A stretch of DNA of 64,000 bases from AWTP1-13 sp963840075 (GCA_963840075.1 CAWIXS010000018.1:124001-188000); one strand, 5' to 3'. Shown: positions 26,193 through 39,805, counted from the first letter of the stretch. Numbers and translations: made by a program. Notes: generated by a model not told the origin, from the letters alone.

Positions 26193-26606
26193 TCAACACT
26201 CTACTGCGCGCAAATAGCCCTCGCGCGCGTAGGCCAGCAAGGCGGCGTCGCGCGTCATGACGGTGTAGCCATGCTCGCGCGCAGTCGCCGCGATGATGCG
26301 GTCCGCGGGATCGCGCGGCGGTGCGCCAGGCAAGAACGATGAATCCAGCAGAATCTCCGCGCTGAGGTGCGCCAACGCGACGCCGGGCAGGGATGTGAGG
26401 CGGCGCAGATATTCGCGCGGGCGAATGGCAGCTCGCAGGCGACCGCGCGAGAATAGGAGGCCTAGCTCCCACCCGGTGATCGGGGAGAGCAGCACGGACT
26501 CGCCGTCGCGAAACTTCTCGGTGAGAAGCGATGCCGCTGCAGGCCTGAGCGTTCCCTCGACGGCGAAGATCGCGGCGTTGGTGTCGAGCAGCAGTTGCGC
26601 ATTCAC
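26193..26606 (-). CDS. PIN-domain (VapC-like) toxin
   Basis: A 137-residue PIN ribonuclease of the type II toxin class. Acidic active-site residues appear in LLLDTNAAIFAVEG, LSPITGWELGLL, PRDPADRIIAATA and YTVMTRDAALLAYA. GTG 26606 is chosen because it overlaps the stop of the upstream antitoxin by four bases (GTGA), typical of coupled toxin-antitoxin genes; a longer reading would overlap that gene further. It appears intact. Confidence 0.9.
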   Translation of the reverse strand: MNAQLLLDTNAAIFAVEGTLRPAAASLLTEKFRDGESVLLSPITGWELGLLFSRGRLRAAIRPREYLRRLTSLPGVALAHLSAEILLDSSFLPGAPPRDPADRIIAATAREHGYTVMTRDAALLAYAREGYLRAVEC

Positions 26607-27043
26607 GTCCCGCGCTCGTCCTCGCCGTATTTCTCGTCGAGAATCCGTTCCCACTCGTCGGGATCGAGCACCGGCTTGGTGAGGTCCAGAGTGGGGTCAA
26701 TCCACAGAAGGCCCTTCAGCGCTCCGATCATGGGGTGCTGAGCGTTCGCGTCTTGCGGCTTCAATGTTGCGGCACTCTCGGCCATTCCTTTCTCCATCCA
26801 GTCCAGTGCTCGTGCGAAGACGAGTTTTTCGCCTTCCATGTCCACTTGCTCGGTGCGGTATCCCGCCTCCAGCCATGCATTGGCATGGGCATGGCCGGTC
26901 GCGTCATTTGCCCACCATGGTCGATGCTTGCGCGCGGAGGCGGGAAGCGGGCCGCCGATGACCAACTCGACCTGTTGGAAGGTCATCGGAACGCGGCTTC
27001 GCGTCTGCTGACGAAGGTAGTGGCGGAGCGGGTCGTATTTCAT
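26603..27043 (-). CDS. antitoxin-like protein with DUF7662-like N-domain
   Basis: The 146-residue product has two parts. Residues about 3-75 (YDPLRHYLRQQTRSRVPMTF; ELVIGGPLPASARKHRPWW; AWLEAGYRTEQVDMEGEKLV) match a small domain I recall as DUF7662. The C-terminal tail (DLTKPVLDPDEWERILDEKY) looks like the toxin-binding end of VapB-type antitoxins. It overlaps the PIN toxin gene by four bases. No ordinary AbrB, RHH or HTH DNA-binding domain is evident, so the N-domain may bind DNA or another partner. Assignment as antitoxin is from context. Confidence 0.78.
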   Translation of the reverse strand: MKYDPLRHYLRQQTRSRVPMTFQQVELVIGGPLPASARKHRPWWANDATGHAHANAWLEAGYRTEQVDMEGEKLVFARALDWMEKGMAESAATLKPQDANAQHPMIGALKGLLWIDPTLDLTKPVLDPDEWERILDEKYGEDERGT

Positions 27044-27154
27044 TGGTGCTCCAACAATAGGAACTGAAGTTCATATAAAGGAACTGAACCGACGCAGTCA
27101 AGCGACGGCCGGAGTGACGCGAATGGCGTGAAAGCCCCTTTGCGCGGATTTCTG

Positions 27155-29074
27155 CTACCCGAGCTGCAGCACGCGCTGCAGGAACGCCAGCTCCGCCTCC
27201 AGCACGGCGACGATGGTCTCGGCCCGGCGGAAGCCATGCGCCTCGCCTTCGAACTCGTGATACTCCACGTCGATGCCGCGCGCGCGGAGCCTCTCCGCGA
27301 TGAGCCGCGACTGCTCGGGCGGCACCACCTTGTCGTCGAGCCCCTGGAACAGGATCACGGGCGCCGCGATGCCGTCGATCAGGTTGAGCGGCGAGCGCTC
27401 GGCGCACACCTCCTGCCACGCGCCGGGCGTGGTGCCCAGGAGCCGGTGCAGGTAGCCCGACTCGAACTTGTGGGTATGCTGCATCAGGAGCCCGAGGTCG
27501 GAGACGCCGTAGTGGCTGCTGCCGGCCGCGAACGCCCCGGTGGTCGCGAGCGCCATCAGCGTGGTGTAGCCGCCGGCGCTGCCTCCCGCGATCGCGATCC
27601 TGTCCTTGTCGGCGAGCCGGTGCCGGGCGAGGAAGCGCGCCGCCGCCGCGCAGTCGGCCACGTCGGCGATGCCCCACTGGCCGTCCAGGCGCTGCCGGTA
27701 GGGGCGGCCATAGCCGGTGCTGCCCGCGTAGTTCACTTCGAAGACGGCAAAGCCGCGGCTGGTATAGAACTGGACCCGCATCTTGAGGCCCGCGTCGGTC
27801 ATGCTGGTGGGGCCGCCGTGAGCGAGCACGAGCGCCGGCGGCAGCGCGCCCTGTGGGCCGCGATGGCTCGGGCTCGTCGGTGCGTAGTAGATGCCGAAGG
27901 CTCTCTGGCCCGTTGCGCTGCGGAACTCGTGCACCGCGCCGACGCTGATGTACCTCGGCTCGACCATGGCTGGCGGCGCCTCGGCGATCGGCTTGAGCGA
28001 GCCGCGCTCGATGCGCATGACCGCGGGGACGGCGCCGGGCGAGGTGACGAGAGCGGCGAAACCCCTGCCCGAAGGGACCAGCTGGTCGATGCGCGCGGCC
28101 TTCTTCTGCAGAGCGCGGTACTGCGTTGCCTCGCCGCCCGACAGCTTGCCGATCTCCAGGAGCGGCATGCCGCGCTCCGTGAATACGGCGGCGTACCTTC
28201 CGTTCGGATGCAGCGCGAAGGCGCGCGAGCCGAACGTCCATTGCGAGGGCCACAGCTCCGCGCCGCGCACGCGCCGCACGGGGGCCACCCGCTTGCCGTC
28301 CCAGCGATAGAGCGCGCCGCAGCCCGACTCGTCCCAGGCGAAGTAGAGATGGCCGTCGGGGCCCCACTCGGGCTGGAGGACGGCGCTGCCCTCGCCGCCG
28401 GCGATCTTGTGCGGCTCGCCGAGGCTGCCGTCGTCGAGCACGTTCGCCACGTAGAGCGTGGCGCTGTCCCAGGGCATGTCGGGCAGGTCCCAGACGATAT
28501 ACGCAAGTCGCCCGCCGTCGGGGGAGAGACGCGCGCTGGCATAGAAATCACGGCCCGCGGCAAGCTCCGCGATCTCGCCCGACTTGCGCCCCAGGCCGAT
28601 GGCGACGAGGCCGTTGCGCGGCAGGGCGTGCCCGGCGGCCTCCGCCTGCGGCGGGTGGACCTCGGCGACGGCGATCAGGCGATCGCGCCGCGCATCGTGG
28701 GTGAAATCGGCAAAGCGCGTGTCGGGGGCATCGGTGATGCGGCGCGGCCGGCGTCCCGGCACCAGGGCATAAACCTGCTGGTCCTTGGCGTTCACGAAGT
28801 AGACGGCATCGCCCGCGACCAGGAGCTCCCCGCCGCCGTACTCGTGCACGCGCGAGCGGGCGGAATAGGGCTTCGGCAGGATGTCCTCGCGCCGGCCGTC
28901 CCGGCCGACACGTACGATTGCCTGCCGGCCCTGCTCCTCGGGCCGCCACTCGCTCCAGTAGACGGCGTCGCCGGCCACCTGCACGAGGCCGATGCGGCTC
29001 CCTTGCGCGGCCATTGCCGGGCTGATCGGCGACGGCCAGGTGCCGTAGGGCCGGGTTCGCCTCTTGGCTGGCAT
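27155..29074 (-). CDS. S9 family (prolyl oligopeptidase-like) peptidase
   Basis: The 639-residue protein has an N-terminal beta-propeller (about 40-380) and a C-terminal alpha/beta-hydrolase domain. The catalytic triad is seen as Ser in IAGGSAGGYTTL, Asp in GLDDKVVP and His in GEAHGFRRAET. The oxyanion-region motifs LAHGGPTSM and NYAGSTGYGRPYRQ are also present. These enzymes act on acylated or short peptides in the cytosol; no signal peptide is seen from ATG 29074. The gene is divergent from gltB. Its 3' end is duplicated downstream at 26056-26190. Confidence 0.92.
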   Translation of the reverse strand: MPAKRRTRPYGTWPSPISPAMAAQGSRIGLVQVAGDAVYWSEWRPEEQGRQAIVRVGRDGRREDILPKPYSARSRVHEYGGGELLVAGDAVYFVNAKDQQVYALVPGRRPRRITDAPDTRFADFTHDARRDRLIAVAEVHPPQAEAAGHALPRNGLVAIGLGRKSGEIAELAAGRDFYASARLSPDGGRLAYIVWDLPDMPWDSATLYVANVLDDGSLGEPHKIAGGEGSAVLQPEWGPDGHLYFAWDESGCGALYRWDGKRVAPVRRVRGAELWPSQWTFGSRAFALHPNGRYAAVFTERGMPLLEIGKLSGGEATQYRALQKKAARIDQLVPSGRGFAALVTSPGAVPAVMRIERGSLKPIAEAPPAMVEPRYISVGAVHEFRSATGQRAFGIYYAPTSPSHRGPQGALPPALVLAHGGPTSMTDAGLKMRVQFYTSRGFAVFEVNYAGSTGYGRPYRQRLDGQWGIADVADCAAAARFLARHRLADKDRIAIAGGSAGGYTTLMALATTGAFAAGSSHYGVSDLGLLMQHTHKFESGYLHRLLGTTPGAWQEVCAERSPLNLIDGIAAPVILFQGLDDKVVPPEQSRLIAERLRARGIDVEYHEFEGEAHGFRRAETIVAVLEAELAFLQRVLQLG

Positions 29075-29554
29075 TTTCCCTCTCGTGTGGTGGAAGCCGT
29101 GGTGGAAGCGTGGTGGACGCTGCTCGGGAAGATATTGGCACAGGGTCCGCAAATCACCCTTTGCACGTTGCTTATAGGTCAGTTAAGCTGTCCTTTATGA
29201 TGGGCGGGCGAGGCGTCGCGCGGAACAACGCGCGTGTCGGCTGGTCCGCGGGATCAGGGTAATCTTGCGCCGCAAGGAGCGCGGCCGCAATGCTGCACGA
29301 CAATGCTGCACGACCGGGCCCCTCCGATCCGGGAGATGGGTAGGGCGCGGCAGGCTGCGGGCGGAAAGCTCGCGGAGCAGACGGGCGGCGGCGCTTTCGC
29401 TCCGAGCGACACGGGCCTCGGCACCCCCTCCATTCGTGGGGCGAAGGGTGGGGGGACGGCGCGCGGGGCTCCCTCGGTCCTAGAGCACAAAGGCGGGTGC
29501 GGGCGCAGGAGGAGCGCACGCATCCCTACGGCGAAGAGTGAGCTGGAGAGCGAC
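29075..29554. other. divergent intergenic region upstream of gltB
   Basis: This 480-base gap separates the S9 peptidase and gltB starts. It contains direct repeats of GTGGTGGAAGC (about 29092-29125), a comparatively AT-rich stretch at 29150-29205 (TTGCAC, TATAGG, TATGAT) that probably holds promoters, two perfect tandem 13-mers AATGCTGCACGAC at 29289-29314, and a CACCCCCTCC / GGTGGGGGGA pair at 29422-29457. An in-frame extension of gltB runs through it but lacks family similarity. Confidence 0.55.
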
Positions 29555-34259
<4,705 letters not shown>

Positions 34260-34321
34260 GACGCAATGCGGCGCGTGGCTTCCAGCCGCGCGCCCGGCGC
34301 GCGAGGGGAGGGCACGGGCTC

Positions 34322-34939
34322 ATGAAGATTTACGGCGATCTCGGCTCAGGCAACTGCCTCAAGGTCAAGTACACGGCCGATCGCCTCGGCCTGGTCTGCA
34401 CCTGGGTGCCGATCGACATCATGAAGGCGGAGACGCACACCCCGGAGTTCCTGCAGCGGTTCCCCAGGGGGCGCATCCCCGCCGTGGAGTTCGCCGACGG
34501 CCGCCGCCTCGCCGAGTCGAATGCGATCATCCGCTATCTGGCGCGGGATACACGTCTGCTGCCGGACGATGCCTTCGTCCAGGCCAGGATCGACGAATGG
34601 CTGTTCTGGGAGCAGTACAGCCACGAGCCCTATATCGCCACGACGCGCTATCACATCGTTTACCTGAAGCGCACTTTGGCGGAGCGCGAGGCTTGGCGCG
34701 TTGAGGGCGGCGAGAAGGCGCTCGACCTCATGGAGAGCCACCTCGGCGGCCGGACGCCATGGCTGGTCGGAGAGACGATGACGATTGCCGACATCGCGCT
34801 TCTCGCCTACACGCGACTGGCGCACGAAGGCGGCTTCGACCTGTCGGGGCGGCCCAACGTGCGGGCGTGGATCGGACGGTGCGAGACGGCGTTGAAGCTG
34901 GAGCCGGCCCGGAGCTACGCGGCCGGCGTGCCGGTGTAA
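34322..34939 (+). CDS. glutathione S-transferase family protein
   Basis: The 205-residue product has an N-terminal thioredoxin-like domain (MKIYGDLGSGNCLKVKYTAD; GRIPAVEFADGRRLAESNAI with the cis-Pro and ESNAI glutathione site) and a C-terminal helical domain (WLVGETMTIADIALLAYTRL). The N-terminal catalytic residue is probably Ser9 or Asn11. Substrate unknown. ATG 34322 is 62 bases after gltB, and its 3' end overlaps the vapC remnant on the other strand. Confidence 0.92.
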   Translation: MKIYGDLGSGNCLKVKYTADRLGLVCTWVPIDIMKAETHTPEFLQRFPRGRIPAVEFADGRRLAESNAIIRYLARDTRLLPDDAFVQARIDEWLFWEQYSHEPYIATTRYHIVYLKRTLAEREAWRVEGGEKALDLMESHLGGRTPWLVGETMTIADIALLAYTRLAHEGGFDLSGRPNVRAWIGRCETALKLEPARSYAAGVPV

Positions 34940-35214
34940 GGGTTGCGGATGGTGAGCCGATCGATGACGAGACCGTCGTGCATGTCCTCCGAGTACAGGG
35001 TGGTGCAGCCCGCCAGCAGCGTGGCCGCCACGATCATGCCGTCATACGCGCTGAGGGAGTATCGCCCGGCGAGATCAAGGCCGCGCTCGTGTGTTTCGAG
35101 CGTCAGAGGGACAATTCTCAGGGTTGCGCGAAAGATGTCGAGGAACTCGCGTGTTTCGGCCCAGCTTAGACGCACATTGCGCCGCGCGACGTTGGCGAAC
35201 TCGTTGAGTGGCGG
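34915..35214 (-). pseudogene. truncated VapC-type PIN toxin
   Basis: The frame reads PLNEFANVARRNVRLSWAET, then LSAYDGMIVAATLLAGCTTL and YSEDMHDGLVIDRLTIRNPY, the C-terminal two thirds of a PIN domain. A stop (TAG, 35215-35217) lies directly before PPLNEF, and the N-terminal LDTN strand with the first Asp is absent. No antitoxin gene remains. The fragment occupies the gap between the GST gene and gltD, overlapping the GST 3' end by 25 bases. Confidence 0.75.
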
Positions 35215-35260
35215 CTACGTCAACGCTTGCATTTCTCAACGCGCACGACAGTAAGAGAAG

Positions 35261-36697
35261 ATGGGCAAGATCACCGGCTTCATGGAGTTCGACCGCAAGG
35301 ACCGTGGATACCGGCCCGTGGACGAGCGCCTGAAGCACTGGCGCGAGTTCGTCGAGCCGCTGCCGCCGGCGGAGGTCAAGGCCCAGGCCGCGCGCTGCAT
35401 GGACTGCGGCATCCCCTACTGCCACACCGGCTGCCCGGTGAACAATCAGATCCCGGACTGGAACGACCTCGTCTATCGCGACCGCTGGCCGACGGCGGCC
35501 ATCAATCTGCACTCGACCAACAACTTCCCGGAGGTGACGGGGCGGGTGTGCCCGGCGCCGTGCGAGGCCTCCTGCACGCTCAACATCGACGACAACCCCG
35601 TCACCATCAAGACCATCGAGTGCGCCATCGCCGACAAGGCGTTCGCCGAGGGCTGGGTGGCGCCGCAGCCGGCGGAGCGGAAGACCGGCAAGCGGGTCGC
35701 CATCGTCGGCTCCGGGCCCGCCGGCCTCGCCGCCGCCCAGCAGCTGGCGCGCGCCGGCCACGAGGTGCACGTCTACGAGAAGAGCGCCACGCCCGGGGGC
35801 CTGCTGCGCTACGGCATCCCCGACTTCAAGCTGGAGAAGCATATCGTCGCGCGGCGCGTGCAGCAGATGGAGGCGGAGGGCGTCGTCTTCCACTGCAACG
35901 CGCACGTCGGGCGGACCGTCTCGGCGCGGGAGCTGGAGGATGCGCACGATGCGCTGCTGCTCGCCGGCGGCTCCGAGCAGCCGTTCGACTTCTTCGCCTC
36001 CGCGCCGGGGCGCGGCCTCGACGGCCTGGTGTTCGCCATGACCTTCCTGCCGCAGCAGAACCGGCGCCTCGCCGGCGAGCCGCAGAAGGACGAGCCGCAG
36101 ATCACGGCCGAGGGCAAGCACGTCATCGTCATCGGCGGCGGCGACACGGGCAGCGACTGCATCGGCACCTCGTTCCGCCAGGGCGCCAGGTCGGTGACGC
36201 AGCTGGAGATCATGCCGATGCCGCCAAGCAAGGAGAACAAGCCGCTCTCCTGGCCGCACTGGCCGTTGAAGCTGCGCGTCTCCTCGAGCCAGGCGGAAGG
36301 CGCCAAGGTCGAGTACTCCATCTCCACCACCGGCTTCGCGGGAAGCAACGGCCGGATCGAGAAGCTGCTCTACACGCGGGTGGATGCTGCCCTGAAGCCG
36401 GTGCCCGGCAGCGAGGGCGCGCTGCCCGCCGACCTCGTGCTGCTCGCCATGGGCTTCTCGGGGCCGGTCGAGAGCGACGTGGTGCACGAGCTGGGCCTGG
36501 GCGTGGTCGCGCGCGGCCGCTTCAAGGGGCTCGAGGCGGACGAGCGCGACTACCGCATCAGGGGCCGCAAGAAGGTGTTCGCGGCGGGCGACATGCGCCG
36601 CGGCCAGAGCCTGGTGGTGTGGGCGATCCGCGAGGGCCGCCAGGCGGCGCATGCCATCGACAAGCTCCTGATGGGCCGCAGCGACCTGCCGCGGTAG
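35261..36697 (+). CDS. gltD: glutamate synthase small subunit
   Basis: The 478-residue NADPH-oxidising flavoprotein supplies electrons to GltB. Four Cys at 46, 49, 54 and 58 and three at 97, 101 and 105 (CMDCGIPYCHTGC; CPAPCEASC) bind the two [4Fe-4S] clusters. The FAD site is VGSGPAGLAAAQ at about 149-160, and the NADPH site is IGGGDTGSDCIG near 291-302. ATG 35261 has a weak AGAGAAG site. It is separated from gltB by about 1 kb holding a GST gene and a vapC remnant. Confidence 0.97.
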   Translation: MGKITGFMEFDRKDRGYRPVDERLKHWREFVEPLPPAEVKAQAARCMDCGIPYCHTGCPVNNQIPDWNDLVYRDRWPTAAINLHSTNNFPEVTGRVCPAPCEASCTLNIDDNPVTIKTIECAIADKAFAEGWVAPQPAERKTGKRVAIVGSGPAGLAAAQQLARAGHEVHVYEKSATPGGLLRYGIPDFKLEKHIVARRVQQMEAEGVVFHCNAHVGRTVSARELEDAHDALLLAGGSEQPFDFFASAPGRGLDGLVFAMTFLPQQNRRLAGEPQKDEPQITAEGKHVIVIGGGDTGSDCIGTSFRQGARSVTQLEIMPMPPSKENKPLSWPHWPLKLRVSSSQAEGAKVEYSISTTGFAGSNGRIEKLLYTRVDAALKPVPGSEGALPADLVLLAMGFSGPVESDVVHELGLGVVARGRFKGLEADERDYRIRGRKKVFAAGDMRRGQSLVVWAIREGRQAAHAIDKLLMGRSDLPR

Positions 36698-36698
36698 G

Positions 36699-36811
36699 GT
36701 GCGATGCTGCGAGGCGGCATTGCGCCGAAACTCCCTCACCCCCACTCGCCACAGCATCCATTGTGGCGAGGTCGGCTCGGTGCAATCGCACTGACGCACG
36801 ATTGCACCCTA
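36699..36811. repeat. TAGGGTGCAATGC inverted element, copy A
   Basis: Ends GTGCGATGCTGCGAGGCGGC and CACGATTGCACCCTACG are inverted repeats about 115 bases apart, with GCGAGGTCGGCTCGGTGCAA inside. A second copy in the same orientation lies at 37031-37143, so the two bracket one small gene. This copy's end supplies the stop codon of that gene. Confidence 0.8.
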
Positions 36812-37024
36812 CGTCTCGGCGACGTATCCCTCCGCTTCCTCCAGGGAGAACGAATTGGGATGCGCGCGGTCGGGCGATTTTCGCGGCCCGCCGAACTCCG
36901 GATCGATGAGCTGGAAGCGGCCGCGCTCCTGGCCGCGCTCGAGCTTGCGCACCGCCAGCCCCTTGCGGGCGGCGGCGCGGCGCATGCGGCGCTCGCGCGC
37001 CGCGGGCATGTCCTTCCGGGCCAT
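36809..37024 (-). CDS. 71-residue basic protein of unknown function
   Basis: ATG 37024 starts a small protein with a very basic N-terminal half (KDMPAARERRMRRAAARKGL) and a more mixed second half (GRFQLIDPEFGGPRKSPDRA; SFSLEEAEGYVA). The sequence looks like a genuine conserved small protein, but I cannot name the family. It is precisely bracketed by two copies of the TAGGGTGCAATGC element. Confidence 0.6.
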   Translation of the reverse strand: MARKDMPAARERRMRRAAARKGLAVRKLERGQERGRFQLIDPEFGGPRKSPDRAHPNSFSLEEAEGYVAET

Positions 37025-37030
37025 GATCCG

Positions 37031-37143
37031 TAGGGTGCAATGCTGCGACGCGGCATTGCACCGATGCACCCTTTCCAAACCCGACGCCGCTCGCGATGAG
37101 GTCGGCTCGGTGCAATCGCGCTCCGCACGATTGCACCCTACGG
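37031..37143. repeat. TAGGGTGCAATGC inverted element, copy B
   Basis: CGTAGGGTGCAATGCTGCGA at one end and GCACGATTGCACCCTACGG at the other form long inverted arms, with TGAGGTCGGCTCGGTGCAAT internally. It is the better-preserved copy and ends immediately before the stop of the GlcD-like gene. Confidence 0.85.
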
Positions 37144-38554
37144 TTACGCCGGCAAGATCTTCCCAGGATTGAGGATGTCGAGCGGGTCGAGGGCGGACTT
37201 GATGGCGCGCATCATGCCGACGCCCTCGCCGTGCTCCGCCTTCAGGTACTTGATCTTGCCCTGGCCGATGCCGTGCTCGCCGGTGCAGGTGCCCTCCATG
37301 GCGATGGCGCGCTCCGCCAGCCGGTGCAGGAAGGTCTCGACCGCCTCCATCTCCTTGGGGTTGGAGCGGTGGAACATGGGCTGGGTGTGGAAGTTGCCGT
37401 CGCCGGCATGGCCGGCGATCGGCGCGATCAGGCCGAGTGAGCGGATGTCCTCCTCGGTCTCCAGCAGGCACTGAGCGAGGCGCGAGATCGGGACGCACAC
37501 GTCGGTGGCGAGCGCCTCGCGGCCGGGCCACGTGGTCTTGACCGCCCAGTAGAACTCGTGGCGCGCCTTCCACAGGCGGCGCCGGTCCTCCTCCTTCTCG
37601 GCCCAGTCGAAGCGGATCGCGCCCTCGGCCTCGGCGATCTCGCGGAAGCGCTCGACCTGGTCGCGCGCGGAAACCTCGGTGCCGTGGAACTCCAGGAACA
37701 GGGTCGGCTTCTCCTCCAAGGCGAGCTTGGCGTGGTTGTTGACGGCGTGGATCGTCACCCCGTCCACGATCTCCATGCGTGCGGCGCCCGACGCCCAGCT
37801 GGATCGCCTGGATCACGGCGTTGCAGGCGCCCTCCAGCGTCCGGAACGGGCACACCGCGGCCATGATGCGGTCGGGGATGCCGTAGAGGCGCACGGTGAC
37901 CTCGGTGATGATGCCGAGCGTGCCCTCCGAGCCCACCATCAGGTGAGTCAGGTCGTAGCCGGCCGCCGACTTGCGCGCGCGCTGGGCGGTCTTGACCACC
38001 GAGCCGTCGGCCAGCACCGCTGTCAGGTTCAGCACGTTCTCGCGCATGGTGCCGTAGCGCACCGCCGTGGTGCCGGAGGCGCGGGTCGCGGCCATGCCGC
38101 CGATGGTCGCCTCCTCGGCGCCGGGATCCACCGGGAAGAACAGCCCCATGTCGTGCAGGTAGTCGTTGAGCTGCTTTCTCGAGACGCCGGGCTCCACCAC
38201 GGCGTCGAGGTCGCGCTCGTTGACGGCGAGGATGCGGTTCATGCGCGTGAAGTCGAGCGACAGCCCGCCCCTCGGCGCATTGATGTGGCCTTCCAGCGAG
38301 GTGCCGGCGCCGTACGGGATGATCGGCACGCGGTGGGTGCGCGCCACCTCCACGACGCTCACCACCTCCTCGGTGCTCTCCACCCAGATCACGGCGTCGG
38401 GCGGCTCGTTGGGGATCCAGGTGATGGTGTTGGCGTGCTGGCGCCGGATCTCGTCTCCCGTCTGCAGGCGCTCGCCGAAGCGCTGGCGCAGCACCGCGAT
38501 CGCCGTGGCGACGTTGCCCTGCGCGCTTCTGTTCGATGCCGCCGGCATGGCCAT
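37144..38554 (-). CDS. FAD-linked 2-hydroxyacid dehydrogenase, GlcD/Dld type (one frameshift)
   Basis: A flavoprotein of the vanillyl-alcohol-oxidase fold that oxidises D-lactate, glycolate or similar acids. The PCMH FAD domain shows VPIIPYGAGTSLEGHI, PGAEEATIGGMAATRASGT and VGSEGTLGIITEVTVRLYG. The C-terminal domain shows IAGHAGDGNFHTQPMF and TGEHGIGQGKIKYL with metal- and substrate-binding His. One extra base near 37786-37790 shifts the frame before RMEIVDGVTIHAVNNHA; corrected length is about 469 residues. It resembles single-chain cytochrome-linked D-lactate dehydrogenases more than the GlcDEF complex, as no glcE or glcF is adjacent. Confidence 0.88.
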
Positions 38555-38663
38555 GTGGCAATCCTCTTCGTTGCCCAGTTTGCGGCCGCTCCGGGCAGCC
38601 ATCTCAAGCGATGCTACGAGGAACGAGGGGCGCTCACAAGCGCGTGTAGGCGCAGGGGAAGCC

Positions 38664-38767
38664 GTAGGGCGGGTTAGTAAAATCATGCGTCAGCCGTAAT
38701 CCGCCGATGCGAAGGTGAAATGGCGGATTACCCCGGATCAAGTCCGGGGTCGCCAATCCGCCCTACG
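38664..38767. repeat. GTAGGGCGG inverted element
   Basis: CGTAGGGCGGGTTAG and CCAATCCGCCCTACG bracket about 105 bases. Inside are two more inverted sets (GTAATCCGCC with GGCGGATTAC; CCCCGGATCAAGTCCGGGG). A related element is at 47949-48037. The right end overlaps the htpX stop codon. Confidence 0.8.
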
Positions 38768-39800
38768 CCGTGGCGCCGGCGTAGCGCTGCAGCGCCGCCA
38801 CGCGGTCGTCGATCGGGGGGTGGGTGGAGAGGAGGCCGGTGAGGCGCCCGGACACGGGGTTCTCGATGAAGAAGGCCTCCATGCGCGAGGGCACGCTGAA
38901 GCGGGCGTGGCCCTCGATCTTGCGCAGCGCGCGCACCATGGCGTCGGGGTTCTTGGTGAGCTCGGCGGAGCCGGCGTCGGCCAGGTACTCGCGCGAGCGC
39001 GACAGGGCGAAGCGGATCAGCGTGGAGATGCCCCAGGTGATCAGGATCACGGCAATGGCGAGAGCAATGACAATGATGGCGCCGCGTCCGCCGTCGCGGC
39101 TGCGCCCGCTGCCGAACCGGCCGTCGCGGTCGTCGCCGCCGGTGCTCCGGCCACCGCCCACGGGCGAGCGCTGGCGGCGGGGCGTCGGCGACCAGCCGTA
39201 CGGGAAGTCCCACATGCGGATGACCATGTCGCCGAAGAAGGCGAACACGCCGGCGAAGATGACGGCGATCACCATCAGCTGGGCATCGCGGTTGCGGATG
39301 TGGGTGAGCTCGTGCGCCAGCACGGCTTCGAGCTCGTCTGGGGCGAGCGTGTCGATGAGCCCGCGCGTCACCGCCACGACGTACTGGCCCTCGCGCAGGC
39401 CCGAGGCGTAGGCGTTGAGCGCGGGCGTCTCGATGAGCTGCAGGGCCGGCATGGGAATGCCGCGCGAGATGCACAGGTTCTCCAGCGTATTGTAGAGCTG
39501 CGGCGCCTCGGCACGGGAGATGCCCCTGGCGCCCGTCGCCCAGCGGATAAGGGTTTGGTGGATGAACCAGGCGATCACGAACCAGATGAGCGCCGCGATC
39601 ATGGCCACCGGCCAGGAGGTGCGGAACTGCCGCGCGGCGTCGGCGACGATCTCCTCCACGGTGCCGCCGTAGAGCGCGCTCCAGATCAGGAGCAGCGAGA
39701 ACAGCAGCGCGTGCAGGAGTGCCACGAATCCGACGAGCAGGATGACGGAGCGCACCTGGTTGGCCCGGATATGGCCGTACAGTCCGTAGGCCTGGAACAT
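38763..39800 (-). CDS. htpX: HtpX-like membrane zinc protease (M48)
   Basis: This membrane metalloprotease acts in quality control of inner-membrane proteins. The 345 residues have TM helices at about 17-44 and 65-85, the zinc motif HELTH at 163-167, two further TM segments (VIAVIFAGVFAFFGDMVIR and GAIIVIALAIAVILITW), a Gly/Arg/Ser-rich cytosolic loop between them, and a third zinc ligand in SREYLADAGSA. lemA lies upstream on the same strand, a common pairing. Confidence 0.93.
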   Translation of the reverse strand: MFQAYGLYGHIRANQVRSVILLVGFVALLHALLFSLLLIWSALYGGTVEEIVADAARQFRTSWPVAMIAALIWFVIAWFIHQTLIRWATGARGISRAEAPQLYNTLENLCISRGIPMPALQLIETPALNAYASGLREGQYVVAVTRGLIDTLAPDELEAVLAHELTHIRNRDAQLMVIAVIFAGVFAFFGDMVIRMWDFPYGWSPTPRRQRSPVGGGRSTGGDDRDGRFGSGRSRDGGRGAIIVIALAIAVILITWGISTLIRFALSRSREYLADAGSAELTKNPDAMVRALRKIEGHARFSVPSRMEAFFIENPVSGRLTGLLSTHPPIDDRVAALQRYAGATA

Positions 39801-39805
39801 GGCTG

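Noticed and set aside
36809..38686. 625-residue reading joining the GlcD-like N-terminus to the 71-residue gene
   Set aside because: This is an artefact of the frameshift near 37788; the corrected GlcD frame ends at 37144.
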